A program made the translations under genes and the position numbers. Shown here one piece after another: positions 33,139 through 43,882 of a stretch of DNA of 64,000 nucleotides. The DNA is from Ectobius pallidus (Eukaryota; Arthropoda; Insecta; Blattodea; Ectobiidae). Under the pieces are notes generated by a model. It made no database searches. It was not told the origin of the DNA and was given only the letters and a program-made list of their open reading frames with translations. Each line of letters opens with the position of its first letter. The first letter of the stretch is position 1. The stretch spans positions 148,919,890-148,983,889 of the forward strand of contig CAXKWD010000009.1 of the NCBI GenBank assembly GCA_964059195.1. Direction: 5' to 3'.

Positions 33139-33749
33139 TTACAAAATAAACAAATAACTATTCCTTCGGCACTCGAAAAATAGCATAAACAATTGAGATA
33201 TTTACCCTTTAATGATACAATTATTATTCTATACACCACTCAATTCACTTCCGATCTACAAAAATAAGTAGACTAGAGTGTCACGAATTTGTTTCTTTAA
33301 TATACTTCTCTGTCGTTGGTTGGCAACTTGTTATTTTAAAGTAGAAACAACAATGGATTAGTTGCAGATTTCAAAGTATTGCAGACGGCTCAAGTTTCAT
33401 TTCCTGCGACGGCGAGGCGGCACATTTTCGAGTTAAAAAGACAATGAATTTATTTTTATTATGTATTTTCTTAAAATGCACAAATTCACGCATTTATTTA
33501 CCTTTGCAGTAATTGCAAAATCTATTTAAAAATCGTGTTTTTCTGCAAAAGTCCTCTTTAGCCCCAAGTTTTTCAGCAAAAGTCCTCTTTAGCCCCTTTT
33601 AGGGCTTTCAGTCTGATTTAGCCCTTTTTAGGTTCTATAACATTCATATATTCGGAAGAAAGGGGCATGAAACGGAAAAAATACGTTAAAATGTTCTAAT
33701 TAGGAAGCTGGGGAAAAAACTAGGGTAAACCCTTCAAATCCGGGCCCTA
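32967..33749. mobile_element. hAT-F element (ends TAGGGCCCGGATTT)
   Basis: Perfect 8-bp duplication TTAATAAC (32959-32966 and 33750-33757) around inverted ends TAGGGCCCGGATTT / AAATCCGGGCCCTA. The interior has an (ATT)n at 33105-33137 and TAGCCCCTTTTAGG-like repeats also seen at 44680-44850. No transposase. Confidence 0.9.
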
Positions 33750-34441
33750 TTAATAACACCACATATTATCAGTACCCTAGTGGCGAGGAATTATACTGTA
33801 AAAAATAAAACAGTTGATAAGAAATACTGCTATGTGTTGTATCCATCACATGTTTAATTCTGTGAGAATTCGCTAAATAGCCACAATAAAATATAAGTCG
33901 AAATCCGGGTTCTGTTCTCTGTAACATTACTGTTTTTCAAATTAGTTTTTCGCGTCCGTCTTTCTGATAAATTTTTACTGAAGCTAGTTCTATTACATAT
34001 CTACTACATGGGACTTATTTGAGAGAGGAAACAGCGACTGTCAGATGTTTGTACACCCCTGACAGCACAGATATGAGGGGGCCTTGTGGATGGGGTTCCC
34101 CCACTATTCATTGCTATGCATCTCCCCCCACATTGAGCTAACTTTTATTTTAGAAGATGCAGTGACACAGGGGGCGTTGTAGTGTCAAGTAATTGCAGAA
34201 AGTTGAAGTGCTACACGTTTCATTCTATGCAGGCCTTGTATAGAGACAAACACACCCAATTAGCCCAAGGCAGGAGTTTTTAACTACAGTATATGGTGTT
34301 ATTGCACGTTAAATCCAAATAGGGCAATGCTGCAGCAAAAATAAATTTACATCAGAGTATTTTAAGTTCTTTACATTTATTTTACTGACATCTGCCAATT
34401 TAAAATCCACGTAATTTATTGAATGTTTAGGCCTATTGTGT
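33750..34441. other. No gene seen
   Basis: Unique sequence. No reading frame or repeat family recognised. Confidence 0.35.
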
Positions 34442-34690
34442 AAGTTATTTACTTACTTACTCAATGGCAAAAGAAAATTTCTAAGCAAGCTAAAGGAATA
34501 TTATCTATTTCATGGAACCCGGAGGTTCATTGCCACGCTTACCTGAGCCCGCCATTCAATCCTATTCTGTGCTAATTCCATCCAATCATTCCTCGCAAAT
34601 CCTACTTCTCTTAAATCTATCCTAATGTCCTCCCACCTATGTCTAGGTCTTCCAAGTGGTCTCTTCCCTTCGGGTCTCCCAATCGATATT
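34442..34690 (-). pseudogene. LINE 3' end, AMNLRVP lineage, short copy
   Basis: On the minus strand the frame reads GRPEGKRPLGRPRHRWEDIR, continues with LREVGFARNDWMELAQNR and ends VAMNLRVP, followed by the 3' UTR and a GAGTAAGTAAGTAA tail at the left. It covers only the last 60 or so codons of the RT polyprotein. A short deletion relative to 39217-39426 removes part of the WEDN segment. Confidence 0.82.
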
Positions 34691-34864
34691 GTGTACATAT
34701 ATTTATGCCACTTTCTAATGTATCATTTAAGCCCTCTTAAAATGCCCTTTTGAAGTTTGAAATTTCCCTTGAAATATATAATTTTGTTCAAAACAAGAAC
34801 AATTTTGCAAATGCAGGAAAATTCGTATTTTTTCATTATTGTAAAATGACAATATTTTTAAAGA

Positions 34865-35172
34865 ATTGATATCTAAAGATTTTTACCACCTTATACCCTC
34901 AAAATACCCTATATCTTATACGATAATATTTTTAAGGTTATTTTTCTTATAAGATATAGGATTATTTTTGAGGGTATAAGGGAATCGACTCAGACTCTAA
35001 CAGAAATGAGTGGCAAAGGCGGCCGGTGCGTAAGGCTGACAACCTTACCACCTTCAAGTGCCGAATATCCAAAATCTGGGAGCCTCAACTTCCTGGAACC
35101 CTCTGGGCCTCCATGGCCTGTATAGGGATCACTTTACTTTACCTTTTTATAAGATGGTAAAAATCTTTAGGT
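34865..35172. mobile_element. Fold-back element interrupted by SINE S1 fragment
   Basis: CTAAAGATTTTTACCACC near 34874 and its complement GGTAAAAATCTTTAG near 35155 form the outer arms. ATACCCTCAAAATACCCTAT and ATTTTTGAGGGTAT form inner arms. The S1 body fragment (34981-35149) interrupts the right arm. Confidence 0.6.
34981..35149 (+). mobile_element. SINE S1 body fragment
   Basis: AATCGACTCAGACTCTAACAG through CCTGGAACCCTCTGGGCCTC to ACTTTACTTTACC matches the S1 body. The tRNA head is missing. Confidence 0.75.
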
Positions 35173-35216
35173 GTTAATTCATTGACAATCCACTTCAAAA
35201 GGAATAAATGAAATTT

Positions 35217-35685
35217 ATGGGGAGGATTTCTATGACATGTCATATTTTTCCCCTTTGCTTTATTTCAGGTTTCCGACTAATATAAACCCGATTCCAAGCA
35301 TCCTGGTGAAAATGGAATGGCTTTTATTGTGCATATAACTGTATATTTAGGAAATTTTCAACTATTGTAGCATATTTAGTATGAATATGCATATTTAAGT
35401 CTATTTTTGGCATATTTGTGTGCATATTAAAGAAATTTTGAAGTTCCATATCATATTTTGTAAATTTTGCATTATAATGATACTTTTTGAGAATTGACAG
35501 ATATTTTAAATAATCAACACTATATTTTAATAAAATGTATTTTAATGAAACTTAAAAAAAATATACACAATGTGTAAGTGGTAAAGTCATATTTTAAATT
35601 TTAATGGTCATATTTTAATGTTTTTAGGACATAAATGCAGGCATAGGTATATCCTATTTATTAGGTCATAGAAATCCCCCCCTAA
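35217..35685. mobile_element. hAT-B element, uninterrupted copy
   Basis: GGGGAGGATTTCTATGACAT at the left and GGTCATAGAAATCCCCCCC at the right. The interior is collinear with 49285-49755 and with the host portion of 27761-29757. The target duplication is no longer clear. Confidence 0.85.
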
Positions 35686-36129
35686 ACATGACAATAACTT
35701 TTGCCTGGAAGTATACGAAACAAAAGACTTTCGATTTATTAACAGTAAAAACCACAATTCGTAAATCCGACACTTTACTATGTGTGTGTGTGTGTGACGG
35801 ATCCAAAAATGTCCTTCGTTTGACCTCTAGCCGACCGATATATTTTCCGTGACCGATTCAAGCTGTAACACTAGAAGCAATAACCTTTAGAAAGAAGCCA
35901 TTAAAGTCCGTCTATTTCACCGCATCCAATTCCCTCCCCAACCTCCCCCCTCGCATTCTATTAGGTAACCATGGAAACCGGTTTCGGCGCTCACATGTCC
36001 TCTAACATAATTACTGTGGTATTGTGTGTGGTTGATATAATTCGAGCTGAAGTCGAGACCATGAAGGCGTGACCTCTAGGGGGGAAAAGAAACAATAAAC
36101 CACAGAATTATCAGTAGATGTACGATAAA
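35686..36129. other. No gene; short (TG)n at 35780-35797
   Basis: Unique sequence with GGTAACCATGGAAACC near 35965, an X-box-like site. Confidence 0.4.
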
Positions 36130-36870
36130 CAGGGCCCGGATTCTGATGACATGTCATCTTTTTATTGATGCTGCATAGACATTGCCAACTTGTAGATAAA
36201 TCCTAATAATGTCATCTAGATTATAGAAATACATTTTTATTAGGTCATTTTATGTCATTTTATGCACTTTTATATTTTTAGGGCATTTATTTCAATTTTA
36301 GGACATTATTTTGTCATTTGCTTCCTTATTTAGTCATTTTCATGTGTTTACATTGAGTGTATTAACTTTTTTTCGTCGTTGGCGTTGCTGTCTTTGAAGT
36401 ATTGTTTGTTTAATGCAAGAAGGAAAAATTCGGCGTTTTAGTGTTGCCATGTCTCAGTCGGAAATGAGAATCAAAGATACGCCAAAATTTTGTATTAACT
36501 TATATTACTATTGTTATTAGATTGACTTGCTTGGATTTGAGAGTGCAAACTACTGTTTACCCTCAATTAGGCTAAACAACAATATAATCCGGCAGACCAC
36601 AAAAGGAAATGCCGAATTTTGACTCGCCAGTGCCTCAGTGCCAGTATAAATTTCCGTGAGAAAAGAACATCACAACATTACAGTTATTTACACTTTTTAC
36701 AATTATGTACAAACTAGTCTATAACTTTGTATGTACAATAACAATTTTTTACAAATAAAATATCAGTTTTAGGTCTTTTTTTATAATTAGTAAGTCATTT
36801 TCTTTAAAATTTATGATCATTTTATAGGTAATTTTTTAAATAATTTTAGGTCATCAGAATCCGGGCCCTG
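36130..36870. mobile_element. hAT element (ends CAGGGCCCGGATTCTGATGA)
   Basis: Inverted ends CAGGGCCCGGATTCTGATGA / TCATCAGAATCCGGGCCCTG with flanks ACGATAAA and ATGATAAA (7 of 8; the change is C to T). The interior is rich in TAGGTCATTTT repeats. No transposase. Confidence 0.88.
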
Positions 36871-36959
36871 ATGATAAATAACAATTTAACAATGCAGTTT
36901 ATTACATACTAGGCTCGCGAACCTGAGGAATAGCTTTAGTGTTAAAATGTGTACAAAGC

Positions 36960-37205
36960 ATGAAAAATGACATAAAATTGATGCTTTCATTTCGCATATT
37001 TTGTTAGTTTTGCAATATCTGCTTGATATAAAAATATTTGTGCATATTTTATTAATTTGTAGCATTTTAACGGCATATTTCAGAAAGATTTTAAATATTG
37101 TTAATTCAAACATCTACAGCATATTTGGCTAAGTGAATGTTTTCAGAAATGACCGTAAAATAATTCACAGTACATAGCCTAATGTTTTCGGAACTGATTG
37201 TATAA
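36960..37205 (+). repeat. Dispersed repeat N, second copy
   Basis: Collinear with 4906-5110. It lacks the GGCCTA found there at 4996-5001, and has TAGCCTA (37175-37181) where the other has TAGGCTA. Confidence 0.55.
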
Positions 37206-37719
37206 TATTCACATTCGTTTGTCCTAGGCATATTTGAAAAGCAATCACAAACTCGATTCCTTTGTCATTTTCATCTTGCCTTTACAATATCTTCACTACC
37301 AACATATTTCTTCTCTCGTCCGTTTTGATGAATTTTCATCGTTAGTGTTCGTTGCTTTTTTATTTGGATTCTCCATATTTCCACTTTTACTAACTTCACC
37401 CATGTTAGCGATGCTCTTTTTACCCAGTTTGATATGGCAAAACCGAGCAAGGCCACTTTCAAATGATTTCACAATTGAATACAGTCCACACGAAAACACC
37501 AGCTCAAATATTTTATTAGATGCATCTTTGTATTTATATTACCTCAAAACTCGACTCGGAATTTTAAGGTCGAACACAAAACTTTCTGTACTTGTAGCAC
37601 CGGTACACAAATTCAGGCAGTGTATTGTAGAAAGATAAAAGAAGAGTTTCGAATTTTAAAATATTATTAAAATCGTTAGAGCCAATTTTTGAAAAATCAA
37701 ACTTAAAAAAAAAAAAAAT
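37206..37719. other. Overlapping long frames on both strands, no recognised gene
   Basis: A 134-codon plus-strand frame (37234-37638) opposes minus-strand frames at 37271-37499 and 37564-37890. None shows a motif I recognise. The hydrophobic composition of the plus frame reflects T-rich DNA. Confidence 0.25.
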
Positions 37720-38465
37720 CATGAAAAGTCCCCTTAATATTTCAGTTATAGAACTCAATTTCTGGGTGGTTCGATACAATTCGGAAAAAGGTCTTGATTT
37801 TAAAAATGAAGTACATACAATGAACAGTTTACCCGCTGTGCTTGTCCACAGAGAGACGGACCTACGGACAGATAAACGGACAGACGTCATTCCAAAAACA
37901 CTTTTCGGTTTCTATGAAATTAAATAATATTAATTTTTAATATTAAAATATTATTAATTTTAAATATCAAATAATACTAATATTGTTTAATATTAATTCT
38001 CGATAATATTCCGAAAAAGTCCCTCATTCAAAAAATGTACATACAATAAACCGTTTACTCGCTGTGCATATCCACAGACAGATAGACAGACGGACAGACG
38101 TCATTCCAAAAACTCTTTTCTTTCGGTTTCTAGGCATCGTAAAACGTCGGTTTCATCTCGATTTCGACTTTTTTTTTTGGTCACGATCACAATTGCCTTC
38201 TCTACTCTACGTACATGCGAAAAGTAACAAAACAAAAAAATCTAAGTTTTTCAAAAAATTTCATGAAAAGTCCCCTTAATATTTCAGTTATAAAACTCAA
38301 TTTCTGGGCGGTTCGATAAAAATCGGAAAAAGTCCTTAAATTAAAAAAATGAAGTACATACAATAAACCGTTTACCCGTTGTGCTTGTCCACAGGCAGAC
38401 GGACGTACGGTCAGATAAACAGACAGAAGTCATTCCAAAAACACTTTTTTTTCGGTTTCTAGACA
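37720..38465 (+). repeat. Tandem repeat, three degenerate units
   Basis: Units at about 37720-37917, 38007-38133 and 38262-38460 share ATGAAAAGTCCCCTTAATATT, CGCTGTGC.T.TCCACAGA, a GACGGACAGACG tract and CATTCCAAAAACACTTTT. The frames inside (for example VIPKTLFFRF) recur only because the DNA repeats. The GACGGACAGAC tract resembles one at the W terminus. Confidence 0.65.
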
Positions 38466-38544
38466 TCGTAAAACATCGGTATTATCTGGATTTTTGTTTC
38501 CTTGTTCCTAATTTTCCTTTTTTTTCTTATTACATGCAAAAAGC

Positions 38545-38630
38545 CCATGCCCGAGGCGGGATTCGAACCAACAGCCTCCCTAACCACGGCTCTAAGGCAG
38601 TCGATTTTGTCACGATGACAATATCTTCTT
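38545..38630 (-). repeat. tRNA-like SINE fragment
   Basis: On the minus strand GTTGGTTCGAATCCCGCC is a T-arm/B-box match, preceded by GCCTTAGAGCCGTGGTTAGG. The acceptor stem does not close, so it is not a functional tRNA gene. Confidence 0.45.
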
Positions 38631-38977
38631 TATACTACGTATATGCGAAAGAAGTAAGACAACACAAAACACCAACAACTGACGATCGTTGAGTTTGATA
38701 AAGTAACTTACCTTGTGGGTATTATTCCCATATAAATAGCACACCTGTCGAGCACTAGAGGGGGTGGGGTGGTGGGGGGAGGGTTACTCATTCAAAACAA
38801 CTGAACATCGCACTGGAACTCTGCAGGAGCACTTTGACACTTTATCCTCTGCAGTCCGTTGCTGCACTGCCACAGCCAACGCAGGAGGGGGGAGGGGAAC
38901 GCTTGTTGTCATGGAGACGACCCTCTTTCCCAGGTCTCCTGTGGGCGGGGCGATCTCTCTCCTTTCATGCAATTGAT

Positions 38978-39014
38978 CTGATGATGATGGCATATTAATA
39001 GCCGAAACGCAGTC
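38978..39014 (+). ncRNA. Hammerhead-ribozyme-like core, Penelope-like remnant
   Basis: CTGATGATGATGGC, an AT loop, then GCCGAAACGCAGTC. This contains CUGANGA, a short GGC/GCC stem II, GAAAC and a downstream GUC. Cores of this type are known in the terminal repeats of Penelope-like retroelements. Stems I and III are not convincing, so activity is doubtful. Confidence 0.4.
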
Positions 39015-39159
39015 ATCGACCTTTCTAAACGGTGACAGCTTCCATATGGTAAATGTTTATACAATACTTTTCTCAAACGACTTAACTCGTTCTTTTTTTC
39101 TTTTAGTTTAAACTTGTAGAAATCAAGGTGTTTCTTTGTTGTTCTCTTTAATACAAGAC

Positions 39160-39610
39160 TTACTTACTCAATGGCAATAGACAATTCCTAAGCAAGCTAA
39201 AGGAATATTATCTATCTTATGGAACCCGAAGGTTCATTGCCGCGCTTACCTGAGCCCGCCATTCAACCCGATTCTGTGCTAACTCCATCCAACCATCCCT
39301 CGCAAATCCTACTTCCCTTAAATCCATTCTAAGATTGTCCTCCCACCTACGTCTATGTCTTCCACGTGGTCTTTTCCCTTCGTGTCTCCCAGTCAATACT
39401 TTAGAGATGTGTCTTTCCTCCCCCATTTCTTCCTCCGTGATTTAATTACCCTTACTATATACGGTGACGAGTACAGGTTATGAAGCTCGTCGTTATGCAG
39501 TTTTCATCTCTCTTAGGTCCGAATATTTTCCTAAGCCCCCTGTTTTGGAACACTCTCAGATTATGTAAGGGGAAATGTCTCAAATCCATACAATATAACC
39601 GGCTATGACG
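39160..39610 (-). pseudogene. LINE 3' end, AMNLRVP lineage
   Basis: On the minus strand, FQNRGLRKIFGPKRDENC (RT thumb and beyond) sits near 39500-39545. A stop and frame change separate it from the 69-codon frame at 39217-39426, which opens GEERHISKVLTGRHEGKR, continues RGRHRRRWEDNLRMDLRE and ends SAAMNLRVP. The 3' UTR and GAGTAAGTAAG tail are at the left. It is the sister of 7497-7929 and gives the unscarred TA at the site of that copy's GGCTA insertion. Confidence 0.87.
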
Positions 39611-40084
39611 TAAAATGTGTATGCTACAGGGCATTAAAGTCATTACAATTTGGTGCTCATAAGTCAATAATGAAGCAAAATAGGGTTAAAATTTTCATTA
39701 GACTTCATGACTTCTTAGTGATCGATAAAAACCTGATTCTTAATCATTCATCGACAGCTATATCATAATTTAGTGTTTTCATAATCTGCAAAAATTTACA
39801 GACTAATCACATGACTGGCCGCCACTGCATTAGTTTTTTATTCATAACGCAGTGTTAACAACGAAATTCTTTTTTTTAGATTTTTTTTTTTTCAAATGTT
39901 AGAAGTCAGTGGCGGCCATGCAAGTCTCTTAATAAAAGTTGCTTGTCTATGTCCCCTCTACACACAGGTAAAATATTTCAGTGTTATTCATTAACATCCT
40001 GTATAGAGAGGGAAAATCTCGGTTAATGTGCAGGATATTACCAAGGGATTATAGGGGTCGGATAACTCCAAGGCACAGTATCTA
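39611..40084. other. No gene seen
   Basis: Unrecognised AT-rich sequence. Confidence 0.35.
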
Positions 40085-40798
40085 CTCTTATACAATTCAA
40101 CGGCCCTAAATAGCGTGCTTGCTCGCCCGCTTCGTGAGACATCGGGTATACTCGGCGATGTTCGTCTCTCGCAGTCTAAACTTTCATGACGACTACAAAA
40201 TTAGGAAGGAAAACAGTTTCTTTATTATATAAGGCCTAAGTGAAATGAACACAATGAACAAATATTCTAATTTTATTTTTACTTACAATTTTCATAGCTC
40301 TGAACCACAAACATTTTTAATAATCTACCAGTGTAATTTTCTTAAAAATCCTGGAGTCAATGAATCATGGCGGGCGAAGCACCGGGGGCAACAGCTGTAA
40401 AATATTGATGGTTTTATCTCATGAAATATCGCTGATAATAATAATCCAAACAAACCATTCCTTCCCTTGAAACATTACATAATTTCTGAAAATTACACTG
40501 AATTGATAAAATAAAATTCACATCATATTCATGTCAATAAACAGCTGAGAAACAATACGTATTATGTGTTCACAGGTTCTTTGGAACTGCATAATCGATT
40601 CTGATATAGTTTTCCCTGGGGGCGCTTTCATGTCGTGTACTCTAAAGCAGGAATTTTAGCTGTTTCATTAATTATTAATGGCTTAGTTTATGAATGATTC
40701 GCGTACAAGTGTTAATAAAATTGCTTTAATAATTATTATACTCTTAATTTTTAATTTTTAAAAGAATTATCGTGGGCGAAGCCACGGGCACCTCCTAG
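40085..40798 (+). mobile_element. Helitron H3, copy 1
   Basis: Begins CTCTTATACAATTCAACGG and ends CGTGGGCGAAGCCACGGGC...TCCTAG before T. A GGGCGAAGC block also lies internally near 40372. It is collinear with 54404-55147. There is no target duplication and no Rep/helicase coding sequence, so it is non-autonomous. Confidence 0.78.
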
Positions 40799-40999
40799 TT
40801 GAATACGTTCCAAGTTAATGTAAACCTTTCAAATATTATCAAATATCATCTGATACTTTTTTTTAACAACTGCAACCCAGGGCCGAATTTAATGCGAGCG
40901 TAAATGAGTATGCGTGGTTAGAAACGCACTTTGGCCCTTTTATTATTTTTTTCAAACGTGAAAAAATATGATTGCTTCATACAAGTAATCGTTTTATTC

Positions 41000-41036
41000 A
41001 GTCATGGCCCCCCAACTAACAATTATAGCAGGCTAT
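41000..41036 (+). repeat. Repeat R fragment
   Basis: AGTCATGGCCCCCCAAC and TATAGCAGGCTATGAC match the start of an R unit. Confidence 0.4.
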
Positions 41037-41061
41037 GACGGGAAAGAATAGCTTATGTAAG

Positions 41062-41600
41062 AAAAAAGTGTGCGTGCAACGCCACGCGGCAGAAGTGAAA
41101 CTTGTTTTGATTTTTGGATTTTTTCAATGTTGGATTATTGAATTTTTTCAATTTTGGACATTTGCATTTTTTAATTTTTTTAATTTTGAATTTTTAGACT
41201 TTGAAATTTTGGATCTTTGAATTTTTTAATTTTGGATTTTTAGATTTTTTAAATTTTGCACTTTGGATTTTTTAATTTTTTAAATTTTGGATAAGCCTAA
41301 TCATTGAGTTGATTGTTTTCTGTGCAGTCCGTTCCGTCATACCTCACTAATTTCGTGACGATTTTCAGCGTTACATTAACTTCGTGACGATTTTTGAGCT
41401 CTAGATTTATCCCTACCGCGACTAAAGAAGTTTCACTTCAAAAATTTTGAGTTCAATATCAATTTGCAGAATAAGGTAGCAAGAAATAAATTATCGGTCT
41501 AATCATTCTGTTAATTGTTTTCTTTGCAGTCCGACAAGGGTTTGTATATTGCCTGAGAAAATGAGTTTCTCTAAAGAATTTCTTAACCTATGTGGATAAC
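41062..41600 (+). mobile_element. Family L copy, with two L2 cores
   Basis: Hairpin-like GTGCGTGCAACGCCACGC at the left, GAAGTGAAACTT, T-rich repeats, an acceptor-like core near 41307 and AAGTTTCACTTC at about 41427. Beyond this the shared flank contains the empty SINE S3 site (AAGAAATAAATTAT near 41484) and a second core near 41509. The P-like element is inserted just after it. Confidence 0.65.
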
Positions 41601-42845
41601 CACGGGTGTGAAAGTAACATTGAAAGAATAGCAACAGCTCATTAGTTCACTGCCCGACCGGTTTGGTGCACTGTGATCGCTGTTGCCATGGCGGCAGGTT
41701 TGTTTCGAAACATATGACAGCAATATACGAAAAGGCGTAATATCTGTTTTTTTTTCTGCAACGATCTGTATGCATTAGTGTTTGGAAAAGGAGGAGATAT
41801 AATTAACATATTATAAAGATGTCAAGTAGCGAAGGTAAGTTAAAATACATTAACTACTTAAAACAATCCTGAATTAATATTTATTCCATGTTCTACGAAT
41901 TATTAAGATTAATGTTTCGTATTCTTTGTTTCAGAAACGAGTGAAATATTCCTGTAAGTTCCCTGGCTGCGGAAGTAAATACTTCGGTATGAAATCCAAC
42001 GTGAACTACAAAAACAAACATTTCTATAGGTTTCCGAAAAAATCAAACGTGAACCAACTGAAACATCAGTGCAATTTAGATGATAATGTGAATTGTGCTA
42101 ATTATTTCATGTGTGAAGACCACTTCCTGGAGAAAGATTTCGTTAACCATACTAGACAAGTTATCCCAAAGCAGCTTGCGACTCGTGATTTACAGAGACC
42201 CAATCCCTGTGAATTCCCAATCAAATGTGGGAAGTGATCTCAAGCCTCGCCTAGTTTTTGCGAAAATAGAAAGTAAATTCATACTTCTGTGTATGACTGA
42301 GGTAAAAGAAATTCAAGTGACAGGAAGCTACTAATATTTATGGTAATGTAATATTTTTAAAATCAGTTTTTATAAATATAATTCATTAATCAAGGGTGTT
42401 TGTTTTTTATTTATAAAGTCATCTAAAGTAATACATATTTCAGCAATCACCGAGACATGTATGTTGTGAGTAGCAGAAATTCTAGAAGGTATTCTACACT
42501 ACGGTTTTTATAAGATCTGACGCATATTGTTTGCAAATTATTATTTTTTCTTATTTAAGGTGTTCGTCATTTAGTGCATTTTGTGTTCAATGCTTTTAAA
42601 AGATAATTGTTTGTATCACTATAGCCTGATGGTATTAGTGGGCTATGGTCATTACCGTAGCCCGCTAATACTAGTGGGCTATGGTTTTACAGAATTTGGA
42701 ATGCATTTTCATACATGTGTTCTGGCACGCAAATTTTTCATTCTTACAGCTTAACTGCCCGACCCGTTGGAGCGCTGTAATCGCTTTTTGTTTCCGAGTT
42801 TTGACATGCGCTGTTCACTTCTAATAATAATATTGGTGTTCTGTG
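41601..42845 (+). mobile_element. P-like non-autonomous DNA transposon, copy 2
   Basis: Same boundaries as copy 1 (CACGGG...CTGTG) with its own perfect 8-bp duplication TGGATAAC (41593-41600 and 42846-42853). Nearly identical to 24320-25563 over its full length. It has an extra ACGATCTGTA-type insertion near 41760 and lacks the 11 bp in the T run. This points to recent amplification of a shared, already defective master. Confidence 0.78.
41819..42237 (+). pseudogene. THAP-domain N-terminus of a P-like transposase, copy 2
   Basis: Candidate first exon ATG at 41819 to 41834 with GTAAGT donor. The THAP exon starts after TTTCAG at 41935 and reads to a stop at 42237. The C2CH residues are CKFPGC and CEDH, FYRFPKK is present, and the frame continues RQVIPKQLATRDLQRP, where other THAP proteins have their AVPTIF-like end. 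As in copy 1, the visible splice join changes frame, so both copies share the same defect. No catalytic region follows. If expressed from another start, the product would be a lone DNA-binding domain of roughly 100 residues. Confidence 0.75.
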
Positions 42846-42854
42846 TGGATAACC

Positions 42855-43165
42855 ATTAGAATTTTTTTATTTTTTAAATCATGGATTTTTATTTTTTAAA
42901 TTTTGGATTTTTGTACTTTTCAATTTCGATCATTGAATTTTTTTAAATTTTGAAGTTTTTAATTTTTAATTTTTGAATTTTGTTTCTCTTTATTATTTTA
43001 TTTTTGGATTTTTTAATTTCAAATTTTGGATTTTTAGATTTTTAAATTTTGATTTGTTTAATTCTTTATACTCGTATTTTGGATATGCCTAATCATTGCG
43101 ATAATTGTTTTTTTTTGCAGTCCGGCATGGGTTTGAATATTGCCTGAGAAAATGAGTCTCTCCAA
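42855..43165 (+). repeat. T-rich family L/L2 sequence on the far side of the P-like element
   Basis: Degenerate AAATTTTGGATTTTT repeats followed by an acceptor-like core (TTTTTTTTTGCAGTCCGG near 43107) and a CTGAGAAAATGAGTCTCTCC block, as at 41530-41575. Confidence 0.55.
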
Positions 43166-43520
43166 ATAGTCTTGACCTTATATGAGTGGCCATTTGATTA
43201 CAGTAAGCGTGTATATTTCTAAGTCTATTCTCTGGACACCATTAAAAAAAAAACCATCGCAGTCATATCAGAACAAGGCTGTTGCTCATGGATTTTTGAT
43301 CCTCGTACCTCGGCTGCCGCACATCCGGTCTGGCCGGTTTCTGGACATTAATGTGGTCAAACCGGCCACGATTCGCTTTGTCTTGTCTTTTTATAACGCC
43401 TCAATCGCATTTAAGCAGGGATCACAAAAAAGGAAGTTAACAACTTAGTGTTGGAGAAACTTTACTTCTAGATCAGGAAACTTCAAGTCCAGTAAAATTC
43501 CTGACTCCGTATCATATAAC
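43166..43520. other. No supported gene
   Basis: An 88-codon frame (43182-43448) has no family resemblance. The region is GC-richer than its surroundings. Confidence 0.3.
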
Positions 43521-43628
43521 TAAACCTGGGATTTAGGCTCTAAAAAAATTAGTATTAGGCACCTAAAATAGGCTTTTAAAACAAGTAAATAGGCACTTAA
43601 AATATGAGAATATTATAGGAGAAAAATT

Positions 43629-43703
43629 CCCCCGACACTGGGACTCGAACCCAGGACCTTTGGCTATTCGCGCCAATGCTCTACCAACTGAGCTAAGCCA
43701 GAG
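43629..43703 (-). tRNA. tRNA-like sequence, nominal anticodon GAA (pseudo)
   Basis: 75 nt that fold as a cloverleaf: A box TTAGCTCAGTTGG, anticodon stem TTGGC/GCCAA around a 7-nt loop whose centre is GAA, T arm CTGGGTTCGAGTCCCAG. The acceptor stem pairs with G-T wobbles. The loop GCGAATA is not a normal tRNA anticodon loop, so this is a tRNA-derived repeat and not a host tRNA gene. Confidence 0.5.
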
Positions 43704-43807
43704 TTCAATTCACAGCGCCAGATGGAACCTCTCTCCTATGACTGATTGCCCTAATGGTCTACCTCACAGACATAGGAGAGAGGTTCCATCTGGCACTGTG
43801 AATTGAA

Positions 43808-43882
43808 CTCCGGCTTAGCTCAGTTGGTAGAGCATTGGCGCGTATAGCCAAAGGTCCTGGGTTCAAATCCCAGTGTCAGAGG
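43808..43882 (+). tRNA. tRNA-like sequence, nominal anticodon GTA (pseudo)
   Basis: Mirror partner of the minus-strand unit. Acceptor CTCCGGC pairs with GTCAGAG with one mismatch. A box TTAGCTCAGTTGG; T arm CTGGGTTCAAATCCCAG. The anticodon loop GCGTATA has GTA centrally but lacks the usual flanking bases. Confidence 0.5.

Noticed and set aside
37234..37638. 134-codon open frame on the plus strand
   Set aside because: Hydrophobic composition follows from T-rich DNA, long frames overlap on the other strand, and no motif or initiation context is convincing.
43629..43882. Functional tRNA-Phe and tRNA-Tyr genes
   Set aside because: Anticodon loops are abnormal, the two units are mirror copies inside a palindromic insertion in a hAT element, and the nominal anticodons differ only by one base of the same repeat.
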